Both the position numbers and the translations under genes were made by a program. From Microbulbifer yueqingensis (lineage in GTDB: Bacteria; Pseudomonadota; Gammaproteobacteria; Pseudomonadales; Cellvibrionaceae): a stretch of DNA of 64,000 nt. Shown one piece after another: positions 8,100 to 16,651 of this stretch (within the stretch, counting starts at the first letter, position 1; each line of letters begins with the position of its first letter). The stretch lies in NCBI RefSeq assembly GCF_900100355.1, contig NZ_FNFH01000001.1, positions 572,963-636,962 of the forward strand. The letters run 5' to 3'. The notes beneath the pieces were generated by a model, which saw only the letters and a list, made by a program, of their open reading frames with translations, did no database searches and was not told where the DNA came from.

Positions 8100-9320
8100 T
8101 TATTTATGGGTGCACACCCGGTTGCGGCCAGCCCGCTTGGCTCTATATAGGGCCTTGTCCGCAGCCGCCAGCACCTCGTCCGGGGACCGCATATCGCGGG
8201 AAGCACTGGCCAACCCCACGCTCACCGAGGTCTTGATCGACTGGCTGCCACCGCGGCCTCGCAACCTCTTTCCGGCACTCTTGTTGTGCGGCCGGTTCGC
8301 GCCCCTGATCCGCAAGGGATAGCCGGCAATTCTTTTCCGCATATCCTCGAGTGCGCGCTCGGCACGCTCCCGGTTGCGCCCGCGGAATACCAGCACGAAT
8401 TCCTCACCGCCGTAGCGGAAGGCCCGGCCACCCCCGTAGCGGGCGATCTTGCCCGCAACCATGCGCAGGGCCTGGTCACCCACCTGGTGCCCGTACCGGT
8501 CATTCAGCTTCTTGAAGTGATCTATATCCACCACCGCGATACTGAAGCTGCGGCCCAGGGTGAGCAGGTAGCGGCTGTAGGCCCGCCGCGACGGGATACC
8601 GGTCAAATCATCGCGGAATGCCAGTTCGTAGGCACTGCGCAGCGCCAGCAGGGCAAGGAGCAGTCCCGCGCAGGCCGCGAGGATCACCAGGGTGCGGGGG
8701 CCGGCCCCGAGCACGTAGACGGCGCCGGTCAGCAACACGCTCGACAGCAGGCCGAGGTTGACCGGGTCGCGACGAACCGCGGCCACCGCCAGGCCCAGGA
8801 TGGCTGCGACCAGAAAACCGAGATCGGCCCATCCCAGGGAAACCAGCCAGTCCCCAATATGCCCCAGTGGCAGCCCGGCCAGGACCACGGCGAGCGGCCT
8901 GGCAGCGGTCACGATCCCCGCACAGCAATCGTACAGGTAGCCCAGGCCCAGCATCTCGAGCACCAGCACCCCGGCCAGCAGCAGCCCGAAAAAGCTGATG
9001 ACGCTGCGATCGCGCAGGGCCATCACTATGGAGGTATTGAGTGCCAGCAGTGCCAGGCCGTGAGCAACAAGCCAGCTGCGGCCGTCGGCGGGTATCTGCC
9101 CCAGCAGGATATAACCGGCCAGTAATTGGCAGGCGACGAAGGCGAGGCGGCTAGCCTTGAAGTAGATGCCGAGACCGAGCGCCGCCCCCAGCAGCAGCAG
9201 GGCCAGGCGCGGGAGTATGGCGATATCGATCGGGACCGGCTGGAAGTACAGCGCCGCCGCCAACCCGAGGGTCAGCGCGGACAGCCAGCCATAGCGCAGG
9301 GTGTTTACGAGAAAGGGCAT
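8100..9320 (-). CDS. Membrane-bound diguanylate cyclase (GGDEF domain)
   Basis: A 406-residue protein with a hydrophobic N-terminal half (about 7-8 membrane helices, residues 10-230) and a C-terminal GGDEF domain (about 232-403). The active-site loop reads GGEEF, with the preceding DIDHFKKLNDRYGHQVGDQAL motif intact, so it should make c-di-GMP from two GTP. The RxxD inhibitory site expected five residues before GGEEF is absent (RAFRY there). The membrane half resembles no sensor I can name. A lysine/arginine-rich insertion (about 347-365) precedes the last strands. Confidence 0.87.
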   Translation of the reverse strand: MPFLVNTLRYGWLSALTLGLAAALYFQPVPIDIAILPRLALLLLGAALGLGIYFKASRLAFVACQLLAGYILLGQIPADGRSWLVAHGLALLALNTSIVMALRDRSVISFFGLLLAGVLVLEMLGLGYLYDCCAGIVTAARPLAVVLAGLPLGHIGDWLVSLGWADLGFLVAAILGLAVAAVRRDPVNLGLLSSVLLTGAVYVLGAGPRTLVILAACAGLLLALLALRSAYELAFRDDLTGIPSRRAYSRYLLTLGRSFSIAVVDIDHFKKLNDRYGHQVGDQALRMVAGKIARYGGGRAFRYGGEEFVLVFRGRNRERAERALEDMRKRIAGYPLRIRGANRPHNKSAGKRLRGRGGSQSIKTSVSVGLASASRDMRSPDEVLAAADKALYRAKRAGRNRVCTHK

Positions 9321-9401
9321 AGCGACATCAGGATAACTGCGGGGCCGCGATTATAGGGAATGGGTCACGCACCGTCCGGCACTGGGTCGCAGGCCGGAAA
9401 C

Positions 9402-9426
9402 AGCGGGCCGGGGATTGCGGCCCGCT
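9402..9426 (-). terminator. Weak candidate terminator downstream of sspB
   Basis: An inverted repeat agcgggccg...cggcccgct forms a 9-bp GC-rich stem just downstream of sspB on the minus strand. The T run after it is poor (gtttcc), so its strength is uncertain. Confidence 0.4.
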
Positions 9427-9445
9427 CCCAACTGGCAGTGGATCC

Positions 9446-9841
9446 TTACTTGACCACCCGCAGCGAGGGTTTCTTCGCGGATTTCTTGCCCAGGCTGGTG
9501 GGCGGCGTGGGCTCGGGTGGCTCGGGGGTTTCCTCGGCCTCGAACACCATGCCCTGGCCGTTTTCCCGCGCGTAGATACCCACTACCGCGCCCACCGGCA
9601 CCTGGATATCGGTGGGCACACCGCCGAAACGTGCATTGAAGCGGATGGCGTAATTGTCCATATTCAGCCCGGCCACCGCTCCCTCGGAGATGTTGAGTAC
9701 AATCTGGCCATCCTCATTGACATGCTGCTGCGGCACCAGCACCCCAGGCAGGTGGGTATCCACCAGGATGTACGGTGTACAGCGGTTGTCGCTGATCCAT
9801 TCGTAAAAGGCCCGCAGGATATACGGACGACTGGATGTCAT
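9446..9841 (-). CDS. sspB: ClpXP protease specificity-enhancing factor SspB
   Basis: Adaptor that delivers ssrA-tagged and other substrates to ClpXP. The SspB core runs from TSSRPYILRAFYEWI through PQQHVNEDGQIVLNIS and FNARFGGVPTDIQVPVGAVV. It is followed by an acidic, proline-rich linker and a C-terminal basic tail ending SLRVVK, which matches the ClpX-docking peptide of the family. The frame opens six codons earlier at 9859, but ATG 9841 (MTSSRPY) fits known homologues. It follows sspA after 23 bases and is co-transcribed with it. Confidence 0.93.
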   Translation of the reverse strand: MTSSRPYILRAFYEWISDNRCTPYILVDTHLPGVLVPQQHVNEDGQIVLNISEGAVAGLNMDNYAIRFNARFGGVPTDIQVPVGAVVGIYARENGQGMVFEAEETPEPPEPTPPTSLGKKSAKKPSLRVVK

Positions 9842-9864
9842 GGCCTGCTTACTCAACAATCACC

Positions 9865-10491
9865 TCAACGCATTTCCCGTTCGTACTCGGTCAGGCTCTG
9901 CTGGAAGGCTTCGCGTGAGAACAGGCGGTCCATGTAATCCAGCAGTGGCTTGGCCTGCTTGGTCTTCGGCAGGCTGATCTCGAACTGCTCCAGGCGCCAC
10001 AGCAGCGGGGCCATGCAACAGTCTACCAGTGAAAACTCTTCATTGAAGAAGTAAGGCAGGTCATTGAACAGCGGCGCGATGCCGACCAGGCTGTCGCGCA
10101 GTTCCTTACGCGCCGCAGTCGCCTCTTTACCTCCCGCCAGGATCTTGTCTACCAGCGGAGACCAGTCGCGCTCAATACGATACATGATCTGGCGGCTCTG
10201 GGCCCGCGCCACCGGGTAGACAGGCAGCAGGGGCGGATGTGGGAAGCGCTCGTCCAGGTACTCCATCATCACCTTGGTCTCGAACAGCACCAGATCGCGA
10301 TCCACCAGTGTGGGCAGGGAGTTATAGGGATTGAGATCCGCGAGCTCCGCCGGCTTGTCATCCGGGTCGACATCGATGATGTCTACCGAAACCCCCTTTT
10401 CTGCGAGCACAATCCGCACGCGGTGACTCAGGTGACTGCGACCATCGGAAAAGAAGGTCATGGAGGAGCGCTTGTTGGTGGGCACACCCAT
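9865..10491 (-). CDS. sspA: Stringent starvation protein A (glutathione S-transferase fold)
   Basis: A 208-residue RNA-polymerase-associated protein with a thioredoxin-like N-domain ([55 protein letters not shown]) and an all-helical GST C-domain. SspA binds RNA polymerase and alters promoter choice under starvation and acid stress; it is not an active GST. It sits upstream of sspB and downstream of the pet operon, as in Pseudomonas and many relatives. Confidence 0.94.
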   Translation of the reverse strand: MGVPTNKRSSMTFFSDGRSHLSHRVRIVLAEKGVSVDIIDVDPDDKPAELADLNPYNSLPTLVDRDLVLFETKVMMEYLDERFPHPPLLPVYPVARAQSRQIMYRIERDWSPLVDKILAGGKEATAARKELRDSLVGIAPLFNDLPYFFNEEFSLVDCCMAPLLWRLEQFEISLPKTKQAKPLLDYMDRLFSREAFQQSLTEYEREMR

Positions 10492-10539
10492 CTTGTAACT
10501 ACCTCAAACTATCGGCCGGCATGTCGCCGGGCCGGGATC

Positions 10540-10576
10540 CGAAAAACGAAAGGGTGATGGAGAAACTCCACCACCC
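10540..10576 (-). terminator. Rho-independent terminator of the pet operon
   Basis: On the minus strand the hairpin gggtggtggag-ttt-ctccatcaccc (one A-C mismatch, 10552-10576) is followed by tttcgttttt. It closes petA-petBC transcription before sspA. A second GC hairpin at 10583-10605 has no T run. Confidence 0.75.
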
Positions 10577-10636
10577 GGATGCGGCGCCACCTCCGCGATG
10601 GCGCCGGAAATCTGCTTCTGAACAGACTGGTGCTAC

Positions 10637-12838
10637 TTAGTGGTCCACGTCTTTCCAGTATTCGCGGTTAAGCAACCAGGCGAACGCGAAGAAGACGAGA
10701 ATGAACGCCAGCACGTAGAAGCCCACGCGCTTGCGGTCTTCCGCCATCGGCTCGGCGATGTACTCCATGAAGTTCACCAGGTCGTACATAGCCTGGTCGA
10801 ACTCCGCTTCGGTCATCGAGCCCTTGATGTCGCCGATCTCGAGGCTGCCACAATCGGCATCCATGATCGGGTTGCCCAGTTCATCACGCACGACCTGCCC
10901 GTGGTCACGCTTGGGACCCGGGGCGCACACCGGCAGCCCCTGCAGCTCCATCAGCACGTGCGGCATGCCGACGTTCGGGAATACCTTGTTGTTGACCCCG
11001 GTGGGACGGCTCTCGTCCTTGTAAAAACTGCGCAGGTAAGTGTAGAGCCATTCCGGTGAGCGGGAGCGCGCGACCAGGGTCAGGTCGGGCGGCGCGGCGC
11101 CAAACCAGACCTTGGAATCGTCGGGCCGCATGGAGATCTGCATCAGGTCGCCGATCTTGTCGTCGCCCAGCACCAGGTTCTCCATCATCAGCTCGTTCGG
11201 GATCTCCAGGTCCTCGGCCACCCGGCCCCAGCGGGAGAAGTTGGCGCTGTGACAACCCATGCAGTAGTTGACGAAGTACTTCGCGCCCCGCTGCAGGGAC
11301 GGCTTGTCCTGCAGGTCGATGTTGATGTGGTCCAGCTCAACCTTGCTCTCTGCGCCCACTGCCTTGATCGGCAGGAAGGCCAGCATGAACACAATGAACA
11401 TGCCGATGAACAGGATGCCGAACGTCTTCTCGCCGGAGGGGCTGGTGACGCGGGTCGGCGGCTCGGTGACATGGTCACGATTGGTCAGCCACGGCAGCGC
11501 CGCGAAGAACACTGCCAGCAGCAGCGCAACCAGGCCAACGAAGACACTGGCCTTCCAGTTGGTGACCGCCATCCACAGGAACAGTACGCCGAAGACACCG
11601 CTCACCACCCAGGACGCAGTGCTCTTGCGCTCGGTGGGGTTGGTCCAGACAGGCATGGTGATGAAGTAGGCGAAGTAGAACAGGGTAGCCACCTGCGCCA
11701 GGAAGTTACGGCCCGGGGTCGGGGACTTCACGCCGAGATAGCCGAGGATGATGAACACCGCCGCGAAAACCAGCAGCAGCGCCTTCGGCAGCATGCCCTT
11801 GTAACGAATCGAGCGCACCGGGCTCTTGTCCAGCCACGGCAGCACGAACAGCACCGCAATCGCCGCGCCCATGGCCACCAGGCCCAGGAACTTGGCGGTA
11901 AACGGACCAATGTCGATGGTCACCGCCCGCAGGATGGCGTAGAAGGGGGTGAAGTACCAGACCGGCGCAATATGCTCCGGGGTCTTCAGCGGGTTCGCCT
12001 CCTCAAAGTTGGCGTATTCCAGGAAGAAACCACCCATTTCCGGGAAGAAGAATACCACCACGCTGAAAATGAACAGGAATACCGCGATGCCTACCAGGTC
12101 GTGCACGGTGTAGTAAGGATGGAAAGCCACGCCGTCTTTCGGCACGCCGTTCTCGTCCTTCACTTTCTTGATGTCGATACCGTCCGGGTTATTGGAACCC
12201 ACTTCGTGCAACGCGAGGATATGCAGCACTACCAGCAGCACCAGCACCAGCGGCAGGGCAATCACGTGCAGGGAGAAGAAGCGGGTCAGGGTGATGCCGG
12301 AGATCAGGTAATCACCGCGGATCCACTGCACCAGCTCGTCACCGATACCCGGGATGGCGCCGAACAGGGACACGATCACCTGGGCACCCCAGTAGGACAT
12401 CTGGCCCCACGGCAGTACATAGCCCATGAAGGCCTCGGCCATCAGCACCAGGTAGATGCACATACCGAAGATCCACACCAGCTCGCGCGGGGGCTTGTAG
12501 GAGCCGTACATCAGGCCCCGGAACATGTGCAGGTAAACCACCACGAAGAAAGCGGAGGCCCCGGTGGAGTGCAGGTAGCGAATCAGCCAGCCCCACTCCA
12601 CGTCGCGCATGATGTACTCGACGGAAGCGAACGCACCCTCGGCTGAGGGGTTGTAGCTCATCACCAGCCAGATGCCGGTCAGCAGCTGGTTGACCAGCAC
12701 CAGCATCGACAGCACGCCGAAGAAGTACCAGAGATTGAAATTCTTGGGCGCGTAGTACTTGCCCATATGGGTGTCCCAGGCGCGATAGATCGGCAGCCGC
12801 TGGTCTACCCAGTCCCCGAAAGATGTTAGCCACTTCAT
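10637..12838 (-). CDS. Cytochrome b / cytochrome c1 fusion protein of the bc1 complex
   Basis: One uninterrupted 733-codon frame encodes both haem subunits of ubiquinol-cytochrome c reductase. Residues 1 to about 400 are cytochrome b: haem ligands His90, His104, His191 and His206, and the Qo-site motif as PVWY at 292-295. Two further hydrophobic segments follow (about 409-450). A cytochrome c1 module then starts with a hydrophobic export segment (472-492) ending KAVGA, giving a likely signal-peptidase site near 496. The c-type haem motif CMGCH is at 526-530, Met625 (NVGMPHV) is the likely axial ligand, and there is a C-terminal anchor (706-722). The layout resembles Bradyrhizobium fbcH, whose product is cleaved after export. 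The start overlaps the petA stop by four bases. Confidence 0.93.
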   Translation of the reverse strand: MKWLTSFGDWVDQRLPIYRAWDTHMGKYYAPKNFNLWYFFGVLSMLVLVNQLLTGIWLVMSYNPSAEGAFASVEYIMRDVEWGWLIRYLHSTGASAFFVVVYLHMFRGLMYGSYKPPRELVWIFGMCIYLVLMAEAFMGYVLPWGQMSYWGAQVIVSLFGAIPGIGDELVQWIRGDYLISGITLTRFFSLHVIALPLVLVLLVVLHILALHEVGSNNPDGIDIKKVKDENGVPKDGVAFHPYYTVHDLVGIAVFLFIFSVVVFFFPEMGGFFLEYANFEEANPLKTPEHIAPVWYFTPFYAILRAVTIDIGPFTAKFLGLVAMGAAIAVLFVLPWLDKSPVRSIRYKGMLPKALLLVFAAVFIILGYLGVKSPTPGRNFLAQVATLFYFAYFITMPVWTNPTERKSTASWVVSGVFGVLFLWMAVTNWKASVFVGLVALLLAVFFAALPWLTNRDHVTEPPTRVTSPSGEKTFGILFIGMFIVFMLAFLPIKAVGAESKVELDHINIDLQDKPSLQRGAKYFVNYCMGCHSANFSRWGRVAEDLEIPNELMMENLVLGDDKIGDLMQISMRPDDSKVWFGAAPPDLTLVARSRSPEWLYTYLRSFYKDESRPTGVNNKVFPNVGMPHVLMELQGLPVCAPGPKRDHGQVVRDELGNPIMDADCGSLEIGDIKGSMTEAEFDQAMYDLVNFMEYIAEPMAEDRKRVGFYVLAFILVFFAFAWLLNREYWKDVDH

Positions 12839-13434
12839 GCGCTGCCCTCCTGGTCTACACCGATCACGATTACATCGTCAGTCTCATAGGAGTAAGGCGG
12901 CACATCCAGGTTGGTCGGTGCCGGCACCCCCGTATACACGCGGCCGGCCATATCGTACTTGGAGCCGTGACAGGGGCAGAAGAAACCGCCCTGCCAGTCC
13001 GCGCCGCCGAGGTCGGCAGCCCCTACCTCGGGACGGTACATGGGTGCGCAGCCCAGGTGGGTGCACAGTCCCACCAGCACCAGCAGGTGCGGCTTGATGG
13101 AACGGTAGCTGGGGTCGACGTACCCCGGCTGGATGGATTCCTCGGACTCCGGGTCGCGCAGCTGCGGCACCACCTTTTCCAGGTTCTCCAGAGCCTCCTC
13201 GCTGCGGCGCACCACGTACACCGGCTTGCCGCGCCACTCGACAGTGACCATCTGGCCCGGCTCGAGCTTGCTGACATTGTATTTGACCGGCGCGCCGGCC
13301 GCCTTGGCCTTGGCACTCGGATTCCAGGATTTCACGAAAGGTACAGCAATACCCACCGCCCCGGCGCCACCTACCACAGTGGTGGCGGCGGTCAGGAAAC
13401 GGCGCCGCCCTTTATTTACACCGTCATCACTCAT
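12835..13434 (-). CDS. petA: Ubiquinol-cytochrome c reductase Rieske iron-sulfur subunit
   Basis: The 199-residue Rieske subunit transfers electrons from ubiquinol at the Qo site to cytochrome c1. Its N-terminus carries a twin-arginine-type motif (GRRRFLTAA) and a membrane anchor (about 17-35). The 2Fe-2S ligands are in CTHLGC (124-129) and CPCHGS (153-158). It is the first gene of the pet operon, and its stop overlaps the start of the cytochrome b/c1 gene (ATGA), so the subunits are translationally coupled. Confidence 0.97.
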   Translation of the reverse strand: MSDDGVNKGRRRFLTAATTVVGGAGAVGIAVPFVKSWNPSAKAKAAGAPVKYNVSKLEPGQMVTVEWRGKPVYVVRRSEEALENLEKVVPQLRDPESEESIQPGYVDPSYRSIKPHLLVLVGLCTHLGCAPMYRPEVGAADLGGADWQGGFFCPCHGSKYDMAGRVYTGVPAPTNLDVPPYSYETDDVIVIGVDQEGSA

Positions 13435-13585
13435 GACGTAGTTCTCCCATCACAGCTTCTCCCCGAGGAGAGATTGGCTGACCCATACCCAAAAAAAACT
13501 GTAAGACTGGTCGATTCAAGATCTCCCCCGGAAAGAGTGCCCGGGCGGATAAACCCCAAAAATCACGCGGATACAAATTCGCGCA

Positions 13586-13614
13586 ATGTTAAAGAAAATG
13601 CCATTTTGATACAA
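13586..13614 (-). promoter_or_regulatory. Candidate sigma-70 promoter of the pet operon
   Basis: On the minus strand TTGTAT (13609-13614) and TAACAT (13586-13591) are separated by exactly 17 bases. The leader to petA would be about 145 nucleotides. This is pattern matching only. Confidence 0.45.
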
Positions 13615-13736
13615 GGTAAACGCGGAGGGGAACGTCGGTCATCGCGCGGCGAACTGGCGATAAAACAACCAGAACTGCAGCCAAACCTGACCAAACCTCC
13701 GACCGGACAGGCCCCGCGGAGGTACAGCGGGAAACA

Positions 13737-13762
13737 AAAAAGCCCGGCAGGAGCCGGGCTTG
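13737..13762 (-). terminator. Rho-independent terminator of rplM-rpsI
   Basis: On the minus strand agcccggc-tcct-gccgggct is followed by tttttt, directly after the rpsI stop. The form is strong and typical. Confidence 0.9.
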
Positions 13763-13777
13763 AAAAGCAAAAGCGGT

Positions 13778-14170
13778 TTAACGCTTGGAGAACTGCGGCT
13801 TCTTGCGCGCCTTGCGCAGACCCACTTTCTTCCGCTCCACTGCACGCGCATCGCGGGTTACATAACCCTCGGCACGCAGCGGCTCGCGCAGCGCTTCGTC
13901 GTACTGCATCAGGGCACGGGTCAGGCCGTGACGGATTGCACCCGCCTGACCGAAGGAACCACCACCCTTAACAGTGACGTTGATGTCGAACTTTTCAACC
14001 ATATCGACCTTTTCCAGCGGCTGACGCACGATCATGCGAGCCACTTCACGGCCGAAGTACTGGTCCAGGCTGCGACCGTTCACAGTGATTTTGCCCTCGC
14101 CCGCCTCGATAAATACACGAGCGGTGGAGGTCTTGCGGCGGCCGGTACCGTAATATTGTGTAGTTGCCAT
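13778..14170 (-). CDS. rpsI: 30S ribosomal protein S9
   Basis: The 130-residue S9 protein starts [19 protein letters not shown] and ends in the conserved basic tail KKPQFSKR, whose last residues reach the P-site tRNA in the ribosome. It lies 14 bases after rplM and shares its transcript, the universal rplM-rpsI pair. Confidence 0.98.
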   Translation of the reverse strand: MATTQYYGTGRRKTSTARVFIEAGEGKITVNGRSLDQYFGREVARMIVRQPLEKVDMVEKFDINVTVKGGGSFGQAGAIRHGLTRALMQYDEALREPLRAEGYVTRDARAVERKKVGLRKARKKPQFSKR

Positions 14171-14184
14171 GAGATTCTTCCCGT

Positions 14185-14613
14185 TTAGATCGCCAGTTCA
14201 GTCGGCTGTTGTGCCGCGTGAGGATGTTCGCTGCCGCTGTATACCTTCAGCTTCTTGAACATGGCACGACCCAACGGACCCTTCGGCAGCATACCTTTAA
14301 CGGCGCTTTGAATGGTGCGCTCGGGCGCTTTCTCAATCAGCTTCTCGAAGCTGATGGACTTCAGACCACCGGGGTAGCCGGAGTGGCTGTGGTAGATCTT
14401 GTCTTTGGCCTTATTGCCGGTCACGCGGACCTTTTCTGCGTTGATCACAATGATGTAATCACCGGTGTCCACGTGGGGCGTATATTCAGGCTTGTGCTTG
14501 CCGCGCAGACGGTGAGCGATCTCGGCGGAAATACGGCCGAGAGTCTTGTCCGCAGCGTCGACAATGAACCAGTCGCGTTTTACCGCTTCCGGCTTGGCAC
14601 TGTAAGTCTTCAT
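14185..14613 (-). CDS. rplM: 50S ribosomal protein L13
   Basis: The 142-residue L13 starts [15 protein letters not shown], the same length and near-identical start as E. coli L13, with conserved [18 protein letters not shown] and [18 protein letters not shown]. The frame is open upstream to 14691, but the 26 extra codons have no homology and cover the leader hairpin, so ATG 14613 is chosen. In E. coli L13 represses its own mRNA through the leader. Confidence 0.98.
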   Translation of the reverse strand: MKTYSAKPEAVKRDWFIVDAADKTLGRISAEIAHRLRGKHKPEYTPHVDTGDYIIVINAEKVRVTGNKAKDKIYHSHSGYPGGLKSISFEKLIEKAPERTIQSAVKGMLPKGPLGRAMFKKLKVYSGSEHPHAAQQPTELAI

Positions 14614-14701
14614 GTTATAAAACACCTGCATTGAGCCTCCGGAATGGAGGCCGTCCCACAAAAAGAGCGCGAATACTACATAAGCACCCACGGCATTTCA
14701 A
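14614..14701 (-). promoter_or_regulatory. rplM promoter and leader with hairpin
   Basis: On the minus strand TTGAAA (14696-14701) and TAGTAT (14673-14678) are spaced by 17 bases, a good sigma-70 promoter. The leader of roughly 55 nucleotides contains the hairpin gcctcc-attcc-ggaggc (14635-14651). It could be the site of L13 autoregulation known in E. coli; that role is inferred, not shown. Confidence 0.55.
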
Positions 14702-14740
14702 GGCTTATCTGGGCATTTTTTAACCCCTGCCCCACCCACA

Positions 14741-15868
14741 TTAGTCCGGCCGGTGCGGGCGCGCCAGATAGTCGTGCGACTGCATCTCCAGCAGGCGGCT
14801 GACCGTGCGCTCAAACTCGAACCGCAGGTGCCGCCCCACATACAATTCCGCCACCGGCACCTCCGCAGAGATGACCAGCTTGACGCAGCGGTCATAAAAC
14901 TCGTCCACCAGGTTGATGAAGCGCCGCGCCTGGTTCTCCATGCGCCCGTCCATCTGCGGCACGTTGGCCAGCAACACACTGTGATACTCGCGGGCCAGCT
15001 CGATGTAATCGTTCTGGGAGCGCGGGCCGTCGCAGAGCTCGGCAAACTCGAACCAGGCCACGTCGTCCGCCTCCCGCACCGCCAAGATGGAGCGGCCCTC
15101 GATATCCAGCGGCTCATGCTCCCGGATTTCGGCCCCTTCCACGATAAGGCTGGCAAAGCTCTCGGCCAGGCTCAGGTCGGCCGCCTGGTCCAGGGGGCAG
15201 TGGTACAGCTCGGCCCTCTCCAGTGCCCGCAGGCGGTAGTCGGTGCCGCCATCCACATTCAGCACTTTTGTGTGGCGCCGCAACAGGTCGATTGCGGGCA
15301 GGAACCGGGCGCGCTGGAGGCCATTGCGATACAACCCCTCGGGCTCGATATTGGAAGTGGCCACCAGGGTCACGCCGCGCCGGAAGAGCGCGTCCAGCAG
15401 GTTGGCGAGAATCATCGCATCGGTGATGTCCGAGACGAAGAACTCGTCAAAACAGAGAACCCGGGCCCGTTCGGCGATGCTTTCGGCCACCAGCTCGAGC
15501 GGGTTCTTCTGCCCGTCGAGCCGCCTGAGTTCCCGGTGGACCTCGCGCATGAAGCGGTGAAAATGCGTACGCTGCTTGCGGTCAAACGGCAGTGACTCGT
15601 AGAAGGCGTCCATCAGGTAGGTCTTACCGCGCCCCACCCCGCCCCAGAAATAGAGCCCCGTCTCCGGCTCCGGTGCCGGGCGCCCCCACAGGCGTCCCAG
15701 GCGCTGCCACAGCCCGGCTGCCTGCGGCTGCGCGCACAGTCGCTCGTAGAGATCCTGGAGTTCCTCCACCGCCGCTCGCTGGGCCGGGTCGGCCACGAAA
15801 TCCGGCCGCTGCAGGTCGCGCTGGTAGCGCTCCAGCGGTGAAAGCGGGGTTGGCTTGTCGGTGGACAT
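14741..15868 (-). CDS. zapE: Cell-division ATPase ZapE (AFG1-like)
   Basis: A 375-residue AAA+-type P-loop ATPase with Walker A GGVGRGKT and Walker B VLCFDEFFVSDITDA. In E. coli ZapE associates with the Z-ring late in division and under low oxygen or heat stress; the yeast relative AFG1 handles respiratory-chain proteins. Its position just upstream of rplM-rpsI and the pet operon is conserved in gammaproteobacteria. The rplM promoter lies between zapE and rplM, so readthrough is optional. Confidence 0.93.
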   Translation of the reverse strand: MSTDKPTPLSPLERYQRDLQRPDFVADPAQRAAVEELQDLYERLCAQPQAAGLWQRLGRLWGRPAPEPETGLYFWGGVGRGKTYLMDAFYESLPFDRKQRTHFHRFMREVHRELRRLDGQKNPLELVAESIAERARVLCFDEFFVSDITDAMILANLLDALFRRGVTLVATSNIEPEGLYRNGLQRARFLPAIDLLRRHTKVLNVDGGTDYRLRALERAELYHCPLDQAADLSLAESFASLIVEGAEIREHEPLDIEGRSILAVREADDVAWFEFAELCDGPRSQNDYIELAREYHSVLLANVPQMDGRMENQARRFINLVDEFYDRCVKLVISAEVPVAELYVGRHLRFEFERTVSRLLEMQSHDYLARPHRPD

Positions 15869-16082
15869 GACTTGGTGCTTGACCCATGGGTGGTTGCGGG
15901 GGGCGCCACTTTACCAAATATGGCGCGCGTGCGCCTAGCGAGCCGACTCCGCCCGGCGCGCCACTGACCCGCTGGCCATTTTTTTCTATCGAGGCCCGAC
16001 GACCGGGTGCGAATTGCGTATAATGGGAGCTGGACGGCGCCAGGGACAGCGCAGACATTCGCAATCCGGGGAGACTGTATTC

Positions 16083-16541
16083 GTGCACTCTACATCCATT
16101 CTTATTCTGGTCGGAATTCTTGGACTGGCCCTTGGGGCCCTGCTGGCATTTCTCGCCACCCGCAACCGCGGCGGGGTTGACCGCACCCAGGAACTCGAAC
16201 TGCGCCTGCGCGATGCCAACCGCAAGCTCGAGGACTTCCAGCTGCAGGTTAACGAGCACTTCGACCAGACCTCCCAATTGGTCCACAACCTCACCGAGAG
16301 CTACCGGGAAGTGCACGAGTACCTAGCCAACAGTGCCATGCGCCTGTCGAGCCAGGACATAGGCCGGCAGATGCTCGAGGCCGGCAGCGGCAAACTGAGC
16401 GAGAACGACGAAGCGCTGCAGGGCGTGGAACCGCCGCGGGACTGGGCACCGAAAGAACCGGGCGCGAAGGGCGCCCTGGCCGAGGACTACGGCCTGGAGC
16501 GGGAACCGCAGGAACGATCGGAAAACGCCGCCAACCGCTGA
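16083..16541 (+). CDS. zapG: ZapG/YhcB family membrane protein (DUF1043)
   Basis: A 152-residue single-pass inner-membrane protein: one N-terminal membrane helix (SILILVGILGLALGALLAF), then a long coiled-coil with the family motif NRKLEDFQLQVNEHFDQTS and YREVHEYLANSA, and a charged disordered tail. YhcB/ZapG links division and envelope synthesis in E. coli. The frame opens at 16014, but GTG 16083 has a clear Shine-Dalgarno (ggggag, 16068-16073) at nine bases and puts the membrane helix at the N-terminus. Confidence 0.9.
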   Translation: MHSTSILILVGILGLALGALLAFLATRNRGGVDRTQELELRLRDANRKLEDFQLQVNEHFDQTSQLVHNLTESYREVHEYLANSAMRLSSQDIGRQMLEAGSGKLSENDEALQGVEPPRDWAPKEPGAKGALAEDYGLEREPQERSENAANR

Positions 16542-16602
16542 CCCAGCGGTAACACCAACACCAGGTCCCGTGCGGCTGCGACTGCGGCTGTGACGAGACA
16601 AT

Positions 16603-16634
16603 AAAAAAAGGGCGGGTTTTACCCGCCCTTTTCT
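16603..16634. terminator. Bidirectional terminator between zapG and sat
   Basis: The stem aagggcgggt with arm acccgccctt is flanked by aaaaaa and tttt. It serves both convergent genes. Confidence 0.9.
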
Positions 16635-16651
16635 GTTTCCACCAGCTGCCC

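Larger units (their letters stand above)
13435..13777. other. Gene-free stretch between rpsI and petA
   Basis: This 343-base gap holds the rpsI terminator at its left end and the pet operon promoter region. It contains an AT-richer island (13560-13620) in otherwise GC-rich sequence. No reading frame with a convincing ribosome binding site was seen on either strand. Confidence 0.6.

Noticed and set aside
11249-12646. A 465-codon open frame on + opposite the cytochrome b/c1 gene
   Set aside because: Shadow of the strongly conserved cytochrome gene; composition is dominated by His, Gln and Arg and no ribosome site is present.
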